Part shown: positions 1 to 8,236 of the stretch, in pieces
How positions within the stretch are numbered: position 1 is the stretch's first letter
How the letters are laid out: each line of letters begins with the position of its first letter
From: Gemmata palustris
GTDB lineage: Bacteria > Planctomycetota > Planctomycetia > Gemmatales > Gemmataceae
Length of the DNA stretch: 64,000 nucleotides
Reading direction: 5' to 3'
Assembly (NCBI RefSeq): GCF_017939745.1
Contig: NZ_JAGKQQ010000002.1
Coordinates: forward strand, 62,001-126,000
Notes under the pieces: generated by a model
What the model saw: only the letters and a program-made list of their open reading frames with translations
Told to the model about the DNA's origin: nothing
Databases searched by the model: none
Made by a program: the position numbers and the translations under genes

Positions 1-440
1 TTCAGTTGATCGGCGGTCAGCCCGATTTCTTTCGCGAACACGGGATTCGCAGCGAGTGTGCGCGTTCCGCCGGTGAATTCGAGAACCTGCCACACGATTT
101 GGCGGTGCCGCTTTTGCTGTTCGGTCTTCAGAACCGCGGCCACCGTCTCGTCGGCCCACTTCGTGACCTTCGCGGCGTAGGTCTTCGCTTGTGCCGGCTT
201 CAGCCCGCCGAGGTCCGCGACGGACTTCTTGAGATCGGCTTCGGCCCCATCGAACGCGGCCAGTTGCTCTTTGCTGAGCTTCAGTTCTTTCTGTACGTCC
301 GGCGATTTGGTGATGTAGAACGGCCAGTGGAACTCGGAATCGGCAACGAGACCGAACCCGACGGGATCGGGGGCTTTGGGCGGTTGGCTCTTCGGCTGAG
401 CGGTCGGGGCGATGAGGGCGAACACGAGTACGGCGGTCAT
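1..440 (-). CDS. Secreted hypothetical protein, C-terminus outside the window
   Basis: The reading frame is open from an ATG at 440 to the window edge, so about 146 residues of the N-terminal part are visible. A strong ribosome binding site (aaaggagga) sits just before the ATG. The protein begins with a short hydrophobic stretch (MTAVLVFALIAPTAQ) that looks like a signal peptide. It continues with a Lys/Ala/Glu-rich, probably helical segment containing KELKLSKEQLAAFDGAE and later GLTADQ. The 'LxLSKEQ' and 'GLTADQ' pattern recalls periplasmic Spy/LTXXQ-like helical proteins common in planctomycetes, but this is only a resemblance. Function unknown. Confidence 0.6.
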   Translation of the reverse strand, partial: MTAVLVFALIAPTAQPKSQPPKAPDPVGFGLVADSEFHWPFYITKSPDVQKELKLSKEQLAAFDGAEADLKKSVADLGGLKPAQAKTYAAKVTKWADETVAAVLKTEQQKRHRQIVWQVLEFTGGTRTLAANPVFAKEIGLTADQL

Positions 441-530
441 GTGTCCTCCTTTCGGCACGCTCCTCCCCGGTAGCGATAAGAAGAACACAGAAGGAGCAAT
501 TTCGTTAACACGAAAATCAGGTATTCTCCC

Positions 531-1115
531 GTGAAAAGTGTTTGTGTGTTTTGCGGTTCGTCCCCCGGCAACAGCTCCAGCTACGCGGACACGGCCCGCG
601 AACTCGGGCGCGCGCTCGCGGCGCACGGTCTGGCGCTGGTGTACGGCGGCGGGCGCGTCGGGCTGATGGGTGAGGTCGCGAGTTCGGCGCTCGCGGCCGG
701 GGGTGCGGTGGTGGGTGTGATCCCCCACTCGCTCGCGCTGAAAGAGATCGCACAGGAAGACTGCACAGAACTGGTCGTGGTGAACACGATGCACGAGCGG
801 AAGGCGCTCATGGCCGACCGCTCGGATGCGTTTGTTGCGCTGCCCGGCGGTTACGGCACCTGCGACGAGCTGTTCGAGATTCTCACCTGGGCGCAACTCG
901 GCATCCACCGCAAACCGGTCGCGATCCTCAACACGAACGGGTTCTTCACGCCGCTGCTCGCGTGGCTCGATCACATCGTGACGGAAGGCTTGCTCAAGTC
1001 GAAGCACCGCGCCCTGCTCGTGGTCGCGGATAGCGTACCGGAGTTACTCGCGAAGCTCACCGCGTGGGTGCCGGCGGAACCCACGACGAAATGGGTCACG
1101 CCCGAAGAGCGGTAA
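531..1115 (+). CDS. LOG family protein (TIGR00730-type nucleotide-binding/phosphoribohydrolase)
   Basis: 194 residues from a GTG start, the usual length for this family. The N-terminus VCVFCGSSPG and the GGGRVGLMG loop are the Rossmann-like nucleotide-binding features. The hallmark PGGYGTCDELFE (PGGxGTxxE) is intact, as is the preceding MHERKALM segment. Members characterised in other organisms are cytokinin riboside 5'-monophosphate phosphoribohydrolases that release free base from nucleoside monophosphates; in bacteria without plant hosts the natural substrate is often unclear. It is a cytoplasmic protein. It stands alone, with the next gene convergent. The family call is firm; the substrate is inference. 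Confidence 0.9.
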   Translation: MKSVCVFCGSSPGNSSSYADTARELGRALAAHGLALVYGGGRVGLMGEVASSALAAGGAVVGVIPHSLALKEIAQEDCTELVVVNTMHERKALMADRSDAFVALPGGYGTCDELFEILTWAQLGIHRKPVAILNTNGFFTPLLAWLDHIVTEGLLKSKHRALLVVADSVPELLAKLTAWVPAEPTTKWVTPEER

Positions 1116-1166
1116 GTGACAACGGCGCGTCTTCGGGCGTGAGTTCGAGCGGAGCCGAACGCCGGC

Positions 1167-2159
1167 TCAGTTCACCACGTTCCGCAGTGCTTCGCCGAGT
1201 AGCGCCCGGCGGCACGCCTGGGCGCCCTTCACGCGCATGTCGAGTAACCCTTCCTCCGAGTAGAACGCGGAGTGCGGGTTGAGGATCACGCGATCGTAGC
1301 ACGGGTCCGCCGGGTCGCGCCACGCGACCAGCAGCGGGTGATCTTCGGGCGGCGGCTCGAACGGGAGCACGTCGATGGCTGCCCCCTGGAGTTTACCCGA
1401 CCGAATCGCCGCTGGAATCGCGGTTGCGTCCACGGTCGCACCGCGGGCGGTGTTCACCAGGTAGGAACCGTCCGGCATGAGCCCGATGGTGCGCGCGTCC
1501 ACAATGTGGCGCGACTCTTCGGTCAGCGGGCAGTGAACGCTGACCACGAACGACTGGCGGAACAGGTCATCGACCTTCTCCACCCGGCGAATCCCGTTCG
1601 CCTTGTCGTACCCGTCCTGTTTGTGCGGGTCGTAGAACGCGACGTCCATTCCGAGTGCCTTCGCGCGGAGCGCAGCAGCGGTCCCGATGCGCCCGAGCCC
1701 GATCACCCCGAACACGCGCCCGCGCAGGCGCACCAGCGGCGTGCCCTGCATGTAGCTCCAATCGCCGGCCTTGCGCTGGAGGCGGTTGTTGAAGAAGTTG
1801 ATCCCGCGCGTGAGGGTGAGCATCATGCCAATGGCCGAGTCCGCGACCTCTTCCGTGCCGTAATCGGGCACGTTCGCGACCGGGATGCCCTTCGCACGGG
1901 CCAGTCGGTGGTCCACGTTGTCGAACCCGACCCCGCACCGCACGATCAGCTTGCAGTTCTGCAACCGCCCGATCGTCTCCTTCGTGATCGCGATGTTGTG
2001 GTACAGCATCACCGCGTCCGCGTCCTCGATGCGGCCGATCATGTCGGCCTCGGAGTTCGCGTTCAGCGCGACGATGTCGGCGATGTCGCCGAGCAACTCG
2101 CGCTCGGGGCTGAGCGCATCGGCCAAGAAGTCCGCAACGACGACACGGAACCGGGGCAT
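1167..2159 (-). CDS. D-isomer-specific 2-hydroxyacid dehydrogenase (CtBP-like)
   Basis: 330 residues. The NAD-binding motif VIGLGRIG lies near residue 152 and is followed by an acidic-type second strand ending in FYDP. The catalytic triad of the family is readable: Arg in NTARGATVD (about 239), Glu in FEPPPEDHP (about 268) and His in LNPHSAFYSEE (about 297). These enzymes interconvert 2-keto acids and D-2-hydroxy acids with NAD(H). The C-terminal segment HSAFYSEEG resembles the C-terminal-binding-protein subgroup rather than phosphoglycerate dehydrogenase, and there is no ACT domain. It is convergent with the LOG gene. The substrate cannot be read from sequence. Confidence 0.88.
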   Translation of the reverse strand: MPRFRVVVADFLADALSPERELLGDIADIVALNANSEADMIGRIEDADAVMLYHNIAITKETIGRLQNCKLIVRCGVGFDNVDHRLARAKGIPVANVPDYGTEEVADSAIGMMLTLTRGINFFNNRLQRKAGDWSYMQGTPLVRLRGRVFGVIGLGRIGTAAALRAKALGMDVAFYDPHKQDGYDKANGIRRVEKVDDLFRQSFVVSVHCPLTEESRHIVDARTIGLMPDGSYLVNTARGATVDATAIPAAIRSGKLQGAAIDVLPFEPPPEDHPLLVAWRDPADPCYDRVILNPHSAFYSEEGLLDMRVKGAQACRRALLGEALRNVVN

Positions 2160-2281
2160 GTGGGGTACTCGAAATGGGGAGGGTTTTCGCAGTGGAACCG
2201 GCGGATGAGTGCGTTCTATATCCGCGCGGGGCAGAAAGCTACTAGCATGATGAGTGTCCCCCTTACCGAGATGTTCCCAAT

Positions 2282-2737
2282 ATGGCCCGACGCTCCCGTG
2301 CCCGCGAAGTGGTTCTGCAACTGCTGTTTCAGTGGGACCAGAACCCGACCCCGGTTCCGCGCAAGGCGATCAAGGTGTTCGTCCGCGACCGCCTGCTCGC
2401 CGACGCCGAGATGGAGGCGTACAGCCTCGCGCTCCTCGACGGCGTCGTGGCGCGCAAGGACGAGATCGACGAAACGCTGAAAGCCGCCGCGACCAACTGG
2501 CGCCTGTCGCGCATGACCCCGGTGGACCGAAACGTGCTCCGGCTGGGCACTTACGAACTGCTCTTCGACGCGGCCCGGCCGCCGCTCGAGGTCGTCATCA
2601 ACGAGGCCATCGAGCTCTCCAAGCGGTTCGGCTCCGAGGACTCCCCCGCGTTCGTGAACGGCGTGCTGGACCGCGTGGGAGCGATCAAAAAGGAAAAGGG
2701 GAAAGGGAAAGCCGACGCGCCCAGCGGCGCCCCCTGA
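2282..2737 (+). CDS. nusB: Transcription antitermination factor NusB
   Basis: 151 residues, typical NusB length. The N-terminus RSRAREVVLQLLFQWD is the canonical NusB opening. The C-terminal half contains VDRNVLRLGTYELLF, the helix ending in VINEAIELSKRFGSEDSPAFVNGVLD, and a final Lys-rich tail. NusB binds boxA RNA with NusE (ribosomal protein S10) and supports antitermination on rRNA operons. It is followed 54 bp downstream by the PHP-domain gene in the same direction, so the two may be co-transcribed. In many bacteria nusB sits beside ribH, but that is not seen here. Confidence 0.93.
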   Translation: MARRSRAREVVLQLLFQWDQNPTPVPRKAIKVFVRDRLLADAEMEAYSLALLDGVVARKDEIDETLKAAATNWRLSRMTPVDRNVLRLGTYELLFDAARPPLEVVINEAIELSKRFGSEDSPAFVNGVLDRVGAIKKEKGKGKADAPSGAP

Positions 2738-2791
2738 CCGCGGGGCGCGGCCCGGTTTCGCATTTCCCTCGTTCGTGTCGCACTGGTTGCC

Positions 2792-3676
2792 GTGCCCAAG
2801 CGCTCTCCTTTCACGCTCGTCTGTAGTCGGCTCGCACAACTCGGCGCCCCGGTCCGGGCGGACCTGCACGTCCACACGACCGCGAGCGACGGGGAGTACA
2901 CCGCGTCGCTCGCGGTCGCCTTTGCTCGGCAAGCGGGGTTACGAGCCGTCGCGGTCACCGATCACGACACCCTCGCGTCGGTCGCCGACGCACAAGCGGC
3001 CGCCGGCACCGCGATCGACTTCGTGCCCGGGGTCGAGATCAGCACCGCGTTCGCGGGGCGCGAGTTCCACCTGCTCGGTTATTTCGTGCGCACCGATTGC
3101 GCGGACCTCAACGCGGCACTCGCGACCGTGTGTGATTCGCGCCGCGAGCGGTTCCGCGAACTTGTCGCCCTTCTGCCCGAACGGGGCGTCAAAGTCCAAG
3201 CGGATCGCGCACGGCTGTTGGAAGAATCCACCGCGAGCCTCGGCCGGCGCCACGTCGCGAGCCTGATCGTCGCGTGCGGGGCAGCGACCACGCGGACCGA
3301 GGCCTTTCACCGGTTCGTGAACCCGCTCATCAGGAAAACTCGGCCCAAAACGCTTATTCCACTTGAAAGCGCGATTGCCCTCGTCCACGCGGCCGGCGGG
3401 GTCTCGTCACTCGCCCACCCGCCCCCTCACCTCACGGAAGACGACTTCGGCGCGCTGCGCGCGTTCGGCCTGGACGCGATCGAAGTCGTGTACCCGTGGG
3501 GCCGCAATTCCCCGGTGAGTCGCTTGCGCGCGGTCGCGGCGCGGTTCGGGTTCGCGGTCAGCGGCGGGAGCGACTGCCACGGCCCGGACCCGGCGCATCG
3601 GCGCATCGGTTCGTGTGCCGTCACGTTTGATGAATTCACCGCGCTCCGCGACCGCGCGGGATGCGCCGTTCGCTGA
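2792..3676 (+). CDS. PHP domain metal-dependent phosphoesterase (TrpH/YciV-like)
   Basis: 294 residues from a GTG start. The PHP metal-binding pattern is complete: DLHVHTTASDG (His26, His28), VTDHDT (Asp57-Asp59), GVEIS (Glu82), a His in REFHLLGYF (about 93), LAHPP (about 209) and the terminal SGGSDCHG (Asp and His near 269-271). Stand-alone proteins of this size are phosphoesterases of the YciV/RNase AM or 3',5'-nucleotide bisphosphate phosphatase type. They use a trinuclear metal centre and differ from the PHP domains attached to DNA polymerases. The exact substrate is inference. It lies just downstream of nusB on the same strand. Confidence 0.88.
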   Translation: MPKRSPFTLVCSRLAQLGAPVRADLHVHTTASDGEYTASLAVAFARQAGLRAVAVTDHDTLASVADAQAAAGTAIDFVPGVEISTAFAGREFHLLGYFVRTDCADLNAALATVCDSRRERFRELVALLPERGVKVQADRARLLEESTASLGRRHVASLIVACGAATTRTEAFHRFVNPLIRKTRPKTLIPLESAIALVHAAGGVSSLAHPPPHLTEDDFGALRAFGLDAIEVVYPWGRNSPVSRLRAVAARFGFAVSGGSDCHGPDPAHRRIGSCAVTFDEFTALRDRAGCAVR

Positions 3677-3863
3677 AGAGCGCCCCGTTCTGCGTGCGGT
3701 TCCAATTGTTTGCGTCGCGCGCTCGTCGGGCCGATTTCGGCGCGCCATTTCGCGGCCCTTTCGCTGGCGTGGGGGGCGTTTCCGGGGCAGGTTACCGGTG
3801 CCCGCAGCACGGACGGGGACGGGCCTCGGCCCGCCGCGGGCAGCACCGCAAGGATTCGCGCCG

Positions 3864-4457
3864 ATGAGACGCCTTTCGATTGCCGCCTTTCTGGCGGTGC
3901 CCCTCCTGCTGTTAGCGACCCCGGACAAAGCCTCGTCGAACCCGACGCACTACGGGTTCGGGTGCGGGGACTTTTGCCTCGGCTTATTCAAGGGCATCCA
4001 CCAGAACGGCCCCCTGTACAACTACGGCCCGTACTACGGCTACTACCCGTTTAAGCCGTATGGTCCCTGGGACGAGTACCTGCGCTACGACCCGAACTTC
4101 TACGGCACCCCCGGTACGGGCGGGTCTCACGGGGGGTGGGCGCACGGCGGGCACCTGCGCGGCCTGTTCCACAAGCCCTCGTGTTCGTCGTGCGGCTTCT
4201 GGCACGCCTCGTGGCTGCAGGGCGGTTGGTTCCGCGGGCACACCTGGACCCACAGCAAATCGCTGTCCCACAGCCACAAGCCGTCGTGCTCCTCGTGCGG
4301 CGGGGTCGCGCTGGCCGCGCCCGCTCAGCCGACCGGTGACGTACTCACCCGGTATTCGGGCACCGGTTCACCGGAACAGTCTGCGGTCTTCTACTCCGCG
4401 ACCCCGACGCTGAACCCGGTTCTGGACCTCGTGCCGACCGCCGGCCAAACGAAGTGA
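3864..4457 (+). CDS. Small secreted Gly/Tyr/Pro-rich protein with CSSCG motifs
   Basis: 197 residues from the ATG at 3864, which gives a clear signal peptide (MRRLSIAAFLAVPLLLLAT). The frame stays open further upstream, but that part overlaps the PHP gene and lacks a signal. The mature part is rich in Gly, Tyr, His and Pro (YNYGPYYGYYPFKPYGPW) and contains KPSCSSCG twice, about 45 residues apart. The composition suggests an extracytoplasmic low-complexity structural protein; paired Cys-x-x-Cys could form disulfides or bind metal. No enzyme motif is visible. The next gene encodes a shorter protein of the same style, so the two are probably related and functionally linked. Function unknown. Confidence 0.7.
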   Translation: MRRLSIAAFLAVPLLLLATPDKASSNPTHYGFGCGDFCLGLFKGIHQNGPLYNYGPYYGYYPFKPYGPWDEYLRYDPNFYGTPGTGGSHGGWAHGGHLRGLFHKPSCSSCGFWHASWLQGGWFRGHTWTHSKSLSHSHKPSCSSCGGVALAAPAQPTGDVLTRYSGTGSPEQSAVFYSATPTLNPVLDLVPTAGQTK

Positions 4458-4462
4458 CTGCC

Positions 4463-4487
4463 CCGGGCGCACCGGACGTGCGCCCGG
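4463..4487 (+). terminator. Perfect 10-bp hairpin between two secreted-protein genes
   Basis: The arms ccgggcgcac and gtgcgcccgg surround a 5-nt loop, five bases after the stop of the upstream gene. No run of T follows, so it may be a partial terminator, an RNA-stability stem or an attenuator rather than a full intrinsic terminator. Confidence 0.35.
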
Positions 4488-4592
4488 TTGTCCGACGAGG
4501 TGACCCCGAGGTCGCCACTGGACTGGTTCGACCCTCGCTCGCCGCACTCTTACTCACGAAGTGCGACGAGAACTCAAGGAAAGGATCCCGAG

Positions 4593-4961
4593 ATGAAACT
4601 GTTCCGCTCGTTCATTATCGCCGCGGTCGTCGGTCTGGCGCTCAGCGCCACCGCGGACCGCGCTCTCGCCGGCGGCCCCAAGGGGTGCTCCAACTGCGGC
4701 AGCGGCGGCATCGGCGCTGGTGGCCCGCCGCGGACGCTGTTCGGCGGCATCGGCCATAAGCAGTTGCCGGCGTTCCAGGCCGCGCCGTGGTACCTGTACT
4801 GGCCATACGACGGCCACTTCATGACGCCCGCCCCGGTCACCGGCGCGTTCTACGGCCCGCCGGTCTCCGGCAACTTCCCGGTGAACCCGTACTTCCCCGG
4901 TGGCGCACCGGGCTACGGCGGTCCGGTCCCGCAGCAGATGCCGTCCCCGCACGGCCGCTAA
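4593..4961 (+). CDS. Small secreted Gly/Pro-rich protein
   Basis: 122 residues from the ATG at 4593, preceded by aaggaaagg. An earlier in-frame codon exists but would bury the signal peptide (MKLFRSFIIAAVVGLALSATA, cleavage probably after ALA). The mature protein starts GGPKGCSNCGSGGIG and is rich in Gly, Pro, Phe and Tyr (YLYWPYDG, NPYFPGGAPGYGG). The single CSNCG motif matches the CSSCG motifs of the preceding gene, which suggests a shared origin or partner role. Likely exported to the periplasm or cell surface. Function unknown. Confidence 0.7.
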   Translation: MKLFRSFIIAAVVGLALSATADRALAGGPKGCSNCGSGGIGAGGPPRTLFGGIGHKQLPAFQAAPWYLYWPYDGHFMTPAPVTGAFYGPPVSGNFPVNPYFPGGAPGYGGPVPQQMPSPHGR

Positions 4962-5155
4962 ATTCGGGCCGAATCATACATTTTCGCCGCTCGCACCGGA
5001 TGTCCGGTTCGGGCGGCGGTTCTCGTTTCGCCGGGTGCAAGGAGTGCGTTCGCGCTGGTATCTTGACCGGAACCAGTTACGATAAATTGACGTCACAATG
5101 GCGTTCGCCTTCTATTTTCCTTCAGAATCTATTCCAATCTCGGCGAGGTACGGTC

Positions 5156-5566
5156 ATGGCAGAGGGCCAATTCGGGGAACTCGTCCCGGTGGGTGGCGGG
5201 GACGCGATTCCGCTGGTTAACGAAGTGATGACCATCGGCCGGCGCGAATCGTGTGACATCTGCTTGCGGTTTCAGAACATCTCCGGTTCGCACTGCGAGT
5301 TGTCCCTGCGCGACGGCATCTGGCACCTGCGGGATCTTAACAGCACCAACGGCGTGAAGGTGAACGGGGACCGCACCCTTCGGCGCCCGCTCCGCCCCGG
5401 CGACGAGATCGACATTGCCAAACACAAGTACATCATCCAGTACCAGCCCCGCCCCGGCGTAAAACTCGAAGAAATCTTCGAGGAAGAGGACAACGTGTTC
5501 GGTCAATCGCTGATGGAAAAAGCCGGACTCGAAAAGCCGAAGCAACCGAGCCAAAAGCGGAAATAA
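5156..5566 (+). CDS. FHA domain protein
   Basis: 136 residues from the ATG at 5156; the longer frame upstream has no domain content. It is essentially a single forkhead-associated domain with GRRESCDICL (GR), NISGSHCEL (SxxH) and LNSTNGVKVNG (N-G) in the correct order. An acidic, then Lys-rich tail of about 35 residues follows. FHA domains bind phosphothreonine peptides, and planctomycetes pair them with the many Hanks-type kinases they encode. There is no kinase or secretion partner beside it, so the partner is unknown. A perfect palindromic terminator follows. Confidence 0.88.
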   Translation: MAEGQFGELVPVGGGDAIPLVNEVMTIGRRESCDICLRFQNISGSHCELSLRDGIWHLRDLNSTNGVKVNGDRTLRRPLRPGDEIDIAKHKYIIQYQPRPGVKLEEIFEEEDNVFGQSLMEKAGLEKPKQPSQKRK

Positions 5567-5590
5567 CGCGACACTCTCGCCAGCCCTTGA

Positions 5591-5620
5591 GCGCCCGGCC
5601 GAATTCGGCCGGGCGCTTTT
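5591..5620 (+). terminator. Intrinsic terminator of the FHA gene
   Basis: A fully palindromic 26-nt sequence (gcgcccggccgaa and its exact complement) is followed immediately by tttt. It lies 25 bp after the FHA stop codon. The stem can form on either strand, but the T run is only on the plus strand. Confidence 0.8.
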
Positions 5621-5765
5621 ATTTACGGCGGGCACAAATCTCGGTACCCCCTCGACAAACCGCAACACCGTGCGGTACACTTCACTCACCTTTCGCGCCG
5701 CGACACCGCACTCATTCCAATTCCGGCGGTCCCGCGGCCTCTCCCACAAACGGTGAGGTTCGCCG

Positions 5766-5942
5766 ATGAACCACAGCACGAAGAAGCAGCACCACGAGCA
5801 GGCCCGCAAGAAACACAAGCACGAGATCCAAGAGCACGCCCGCGATGCGGCCCGGCGCGGCCGATCGAAACTGCCGATCGTGCTCCTCGCCGGTGGGCTG
5901 ATCGCGGTGCTGGTGCTCGTGGCGGTTATCTCGCTGATGTAA
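5766..5942 (+). CDS. Small basic, His-rich single-pass membrane protein
   Basis: 58 residues, starting MNHSTKKQHHEQARKKHKHE. The first 35 residues are strongly basic with many His and Lys and are probably cytoplasmic. The last 22 (LPIVLLAGGLIAVLVLVAV) form one transmembrane helix ending three residues before the stop. The layout is that of a tail-anchored mini-protein. The codon pattern is that of a real gene (G/C third positions), and a gaggttcgccg sequence precedes the ATG. The function is not recognised; histidines could bind metal, or the basic part could contact nucleic acid or phospholipid. Confidence 0.55.
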   Translation: MNHSTKKQHHEQARKKHKHEIQEHARDAARRGRSKLPIVLLAGGLIAVLVLVAVISLM

Positions 5943-5972
5943 AGACGTTGCGGCGCGAAGCCGTAACCGGCA

Positions 5973-6941
5973 CTACAACTGTTTCTCCACCCAGCGCACC
6001 ACATCGGCGAGCCAGGGGTGATCCTCGCGCTCGAACTCCAGCGTGTGGTGCGCGCCAGGGTACGTCACGGTTTCTGTCGGCCCCGGGAAGCGCGCCACGA
6101 AATCCGCGGTCCTCGAGTTATCAATGATGCGATCGTGTTCCGCGAGCGCAAGGAGCGCTGGCACGGTGACGCGCTTCGCCGCGCGATTTAAGTAGATGTC
6201 GAGCGAGAAACTGCTGAACAGGAACCGCGCCGTCGCGAGCCGAAGGCCGTGTGGTTCTGCGTCGATGTAGCGCCGCCACTCCGGGGACGCAGTGAACAGG
6301 TCCGGCTCGTTCAACGGAATGGGGAAGAATTTCCACGGACGGAATACTCGCGCAACTGCGATCCGTGCGCGTTGCGGCACCGGCGGCGCGACTTTGGGCA
6401 CGAGCCCGGGGCACAGCAGAACTAGGCCGTCAACGAGGCCCGGCTTGCGGTACGGCAAACCGACTGCGAGCTTTCCACCCCACGAGATGCCGCACACAAA
6501 CACCGGCAGCCACCCGTGAGACGCGCGGAGGCGTTGGACGAACTCTGCCACGTCGTCGATCAGCCGCCGGAAGTTCGGCGTGTCCCCGCGGTGAGCCGTG
6601 TTCAGCCCGGAACCGCGGCGATCCAGAAAGTACACATCGAACCCGGCCTCCGCGAGTACGCGACACGAACGCGCGTACCACCCGCCGTGACTACGAATGC
6701 CGTGAACAATCACGATCCGCGCGCGCGGGATACCGGCGGGAGCGTAATGGCGGAAGTAGAAGGAATAGCCGTCGGAGGCGGGGAAAAGACCTACGGCCGA
6801 TAACCCCTCCCCAACCCCTCCCCTAAACGGAGAGGGGCTTAATACCGGCGCTTGCGATGCACCAGTTTCTGCATTTGGCTCTGTTCCCCCTTCCTTCTTA
6901 GGGAAGGGGGTTAGGGGGTTAGGTTGCCTTTGCTCATCCAA
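5973..6941 (-). CDS. Alpha/beta hydrolase (monoglyceride-lipase/lysophospholipase-like), start uncertain
   Basis: The folded domain covers roughly the last 270 residues. It has an IVIVHGIRSHGGWY oxyanion-type loop, the nucleophile elbow CGISWGG (Ser), LALAEHDRIID (Asp) and GAHHTLEFE (His). This matches serine hydrolases of the monoacylglycerol-lipase type. The N-terminus is unclear: the frame runs upstream through two palindromic intergenic repeats (translated as NPLTPFPKKEGG and SPSPFRGGVGEG) and has no ATG or GTG before the core. A TTG at 6941 overlaps the end of the upstream gene by 8 bp and is given here. An ATG at 7064 would overlap that gene by 131 bp. The repeats may have destroyed the original start. 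Confidence 0.78.
   Translation of the reverse strand: MDEQRQPNPLTPFPKKEGGTEPNAETGASQAPVLSPSPFRGGVGEGLSAVGLFPASDGYSFYFRHYAPAGIPRARIVIVHGIRSHGGWYARSCRVLAEAGFDVYFLDRRGSGLNTAHRGDTPNFRRLIDDVAEFVQRLRASHGWLPVFVCGISWGGKLAVGLPYRKPGLVDGLVLLCPGLVPKVAPPVPQRARIAVARVFRPWKFFPIPLNEPDLFTASPEWRRYIDAEPHGLRLATARFLFSSFSLDIYLNRAAKRVTVPALLALAEHDRIIDNSRTADFVARFPGPTETVTYPGAHHTLEFEREDHPWLADVVRWVEKQL
6799..6930. repeat. Pair of short palindromic interspersed repeats
   Basis: Two GC-rich elements of the same general style lie about 50 bp apart. One carries cccctccccaacccctcccc before gagagggg. The other carries cccccttccttctt before agggaagggggtt and a tandem ttaggggg. Each can fold on itself. They sit between the enolase-type gene and the hydrolase core and are read through by the hydrolase frame. 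No coding role is evident. Confidence 0.6.
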
Positions 6942-8118
6942 GCAGCGTCTCCTTGCGCTTGGTGACCCAATCGAGCCGGGCCGGGTCGAGCGCGAACCCG
7001 AGTCCGCTCCCGACGAGTGCCGGCGCCCAGCCGGTGCGCTGGAACGTGAGGTCATCGACCGCAAGCGACTCCCACACCAGGTGCCGGTCGTAGCTGCCCT
7101 CTAAGTAGCGAATATCGGCCACGCTCGCGGCGAAGTGCCGACCCGCTGCGCTCAGGATCGCGGTCTCACCGACCTGGCAACCGAGCTGATAACCGAGGTT
7201 GTGCCGTTTCGCGAACTGCGCGAGGCGCAAACTGGGAATGAACCCGCCGCACTTCGAGAGGCGCAGGTTGAACAAATCGCACCACCCGCCGCGAACCGCG
7301 CGCTCGGCGTCCACCGCGCCGCAAAGCGATTCGTCGAGCATGATCGGCGCCTTCACCTGTTTGCGCACGTCCGCGAGACACGCGACGTCTTCGTGCCGTA
7401 CCGGTTGTTCGACGCTCGTGATGCCGAACGGCTCCAGTTCGCGAATGCGGGCCGCGGCGTCGGCCGGCGCCCAGGCTTCGTTCGCGTCAACGCGCAAATC
7501 GATCTTGCGCCCGAGCCAGCGGCGCATCGTCTTCGTCCGCTTCACATCGTCCTGCCCCTCAATGCCGACCTTGAGTTTGACCTGTTTGAACCCCGCGAGC
7601 CGGTACACGAGGGGGTAGAGTCGCTTCTTCCAGCCGCGCGGGTTCCCGATGACGCCGCTGTACTGCACCCGATCGCGGAACTGGTAGAGTTCGGGGGCCA
7701 CCAGTTCGGTGACCCGTGTGAGTGGTTCGCCGAAGGCTCGGCCGAATGCGTCGAGTACCGCGAGTTCCAGGGCGCAGCGGGCCGAGTTGCCGAGAATCCC
7801 GCGGTCGTCACTGGGTTCCACCGCGAGTTTGAGTCGCTCCGCGAGGTGAACCGCTTGAACGAAGTTCTCGGCGTCGGTGTCGAGCTGCTTCGCGACGTCC
7901 GAGCGCTTGAGCAGGTCGAACGAGAAGTCGATCGTCTCGCCGGTCACGTAGTCGCGCGGGACACCTTCGCCGTAACCGACACTACCGTCGCTGAGTTTGC
8001 ACCGCACAACGACGTTGTCCGTCTCCGTGCGCACGTGGCTCGCGTGCGTGACCTTCCGCCGCAGCGCGACGCGAACGTGTCGGACCTCGAGTTCAACAAC
8101 GCGCATCGGTAATTTCAT
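6934..8118 (-). CDS. Enolase-superfamily enzyme (mandelate racemase/muconate lactonizing type)
   Basis: 394 residues. The muconate-lactonizing-enzyme subgroup residues are all visible: KLKVG (Lys181/Lys183), RVDANEAW (Asp211), SVEQPV (Glu237), MLDES (Asp262) and LSKCGG (Lys289). The N-terminal capping domain is present. These enzymes use a divalent metal to abstract the proton alpha to a carboxylate; members include dipeptide epimerases, o-succinylbenzoate synthases and cycloisomerases. No menaquinone or peptidoglycan gene is adjacent to decide between them. The start ATG gives MKLPMRVVELEV. It is followed by the alpha/beta hydrolase on the same strand, so a short operon is possible. Confidence 0.82.
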   Translation of the reverse strand: MKLPMRVVELEVRHVRVALRRKVTHASHVRTETDNVVVRCKLSDGSVGYGEGVPRDYVTGETIDFSFDLLKRSDVAKQLDTDAENFVQAVHLAERLKLAVEPSDDRGILGNSARCALELAVLDAFGRAFGEPLTRVTELVAPELYQFRDRVQYSGVIGNPRGWKKRLYPLVYRLAGFKQVKLKVGIEGQDDVKRTKTMRRWLGRKIDLRVDANEAWAPADAAARIRELEPFGITSVEQPVRHEDVACLADVRKQVKAPIMLDESLCGAVDAERAVRGGWCDLFNLRLSKCGGFIPSLRLAQFAKRHNLGYQLGCQVGETAILSAAGRHFAASVADIRYLEGSYDRHLVWESLAVDDLTFQRTGWAPALVGSGLGFALDPARLDWVTKRKETLLG

Positions 8119-8236
8119 CTCGGGAAGTTCGGGAGCGGATGTTGTATCTCTTCACCCTGACTCGGCGAATCACGCCGCCCCTTCCCTAACACGAACTCAG
8201 CCTCGTGGTTAGCGGCTAACATTCGCTAACATACCG

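Noticed and set aside
6934-8118. Assigning the enolase-family gene specifically as menC or a dipeptide epimerase
   Set aside because: The catalytic residues fit both and no neighbour supports either pathway, so only the superfamily is given.
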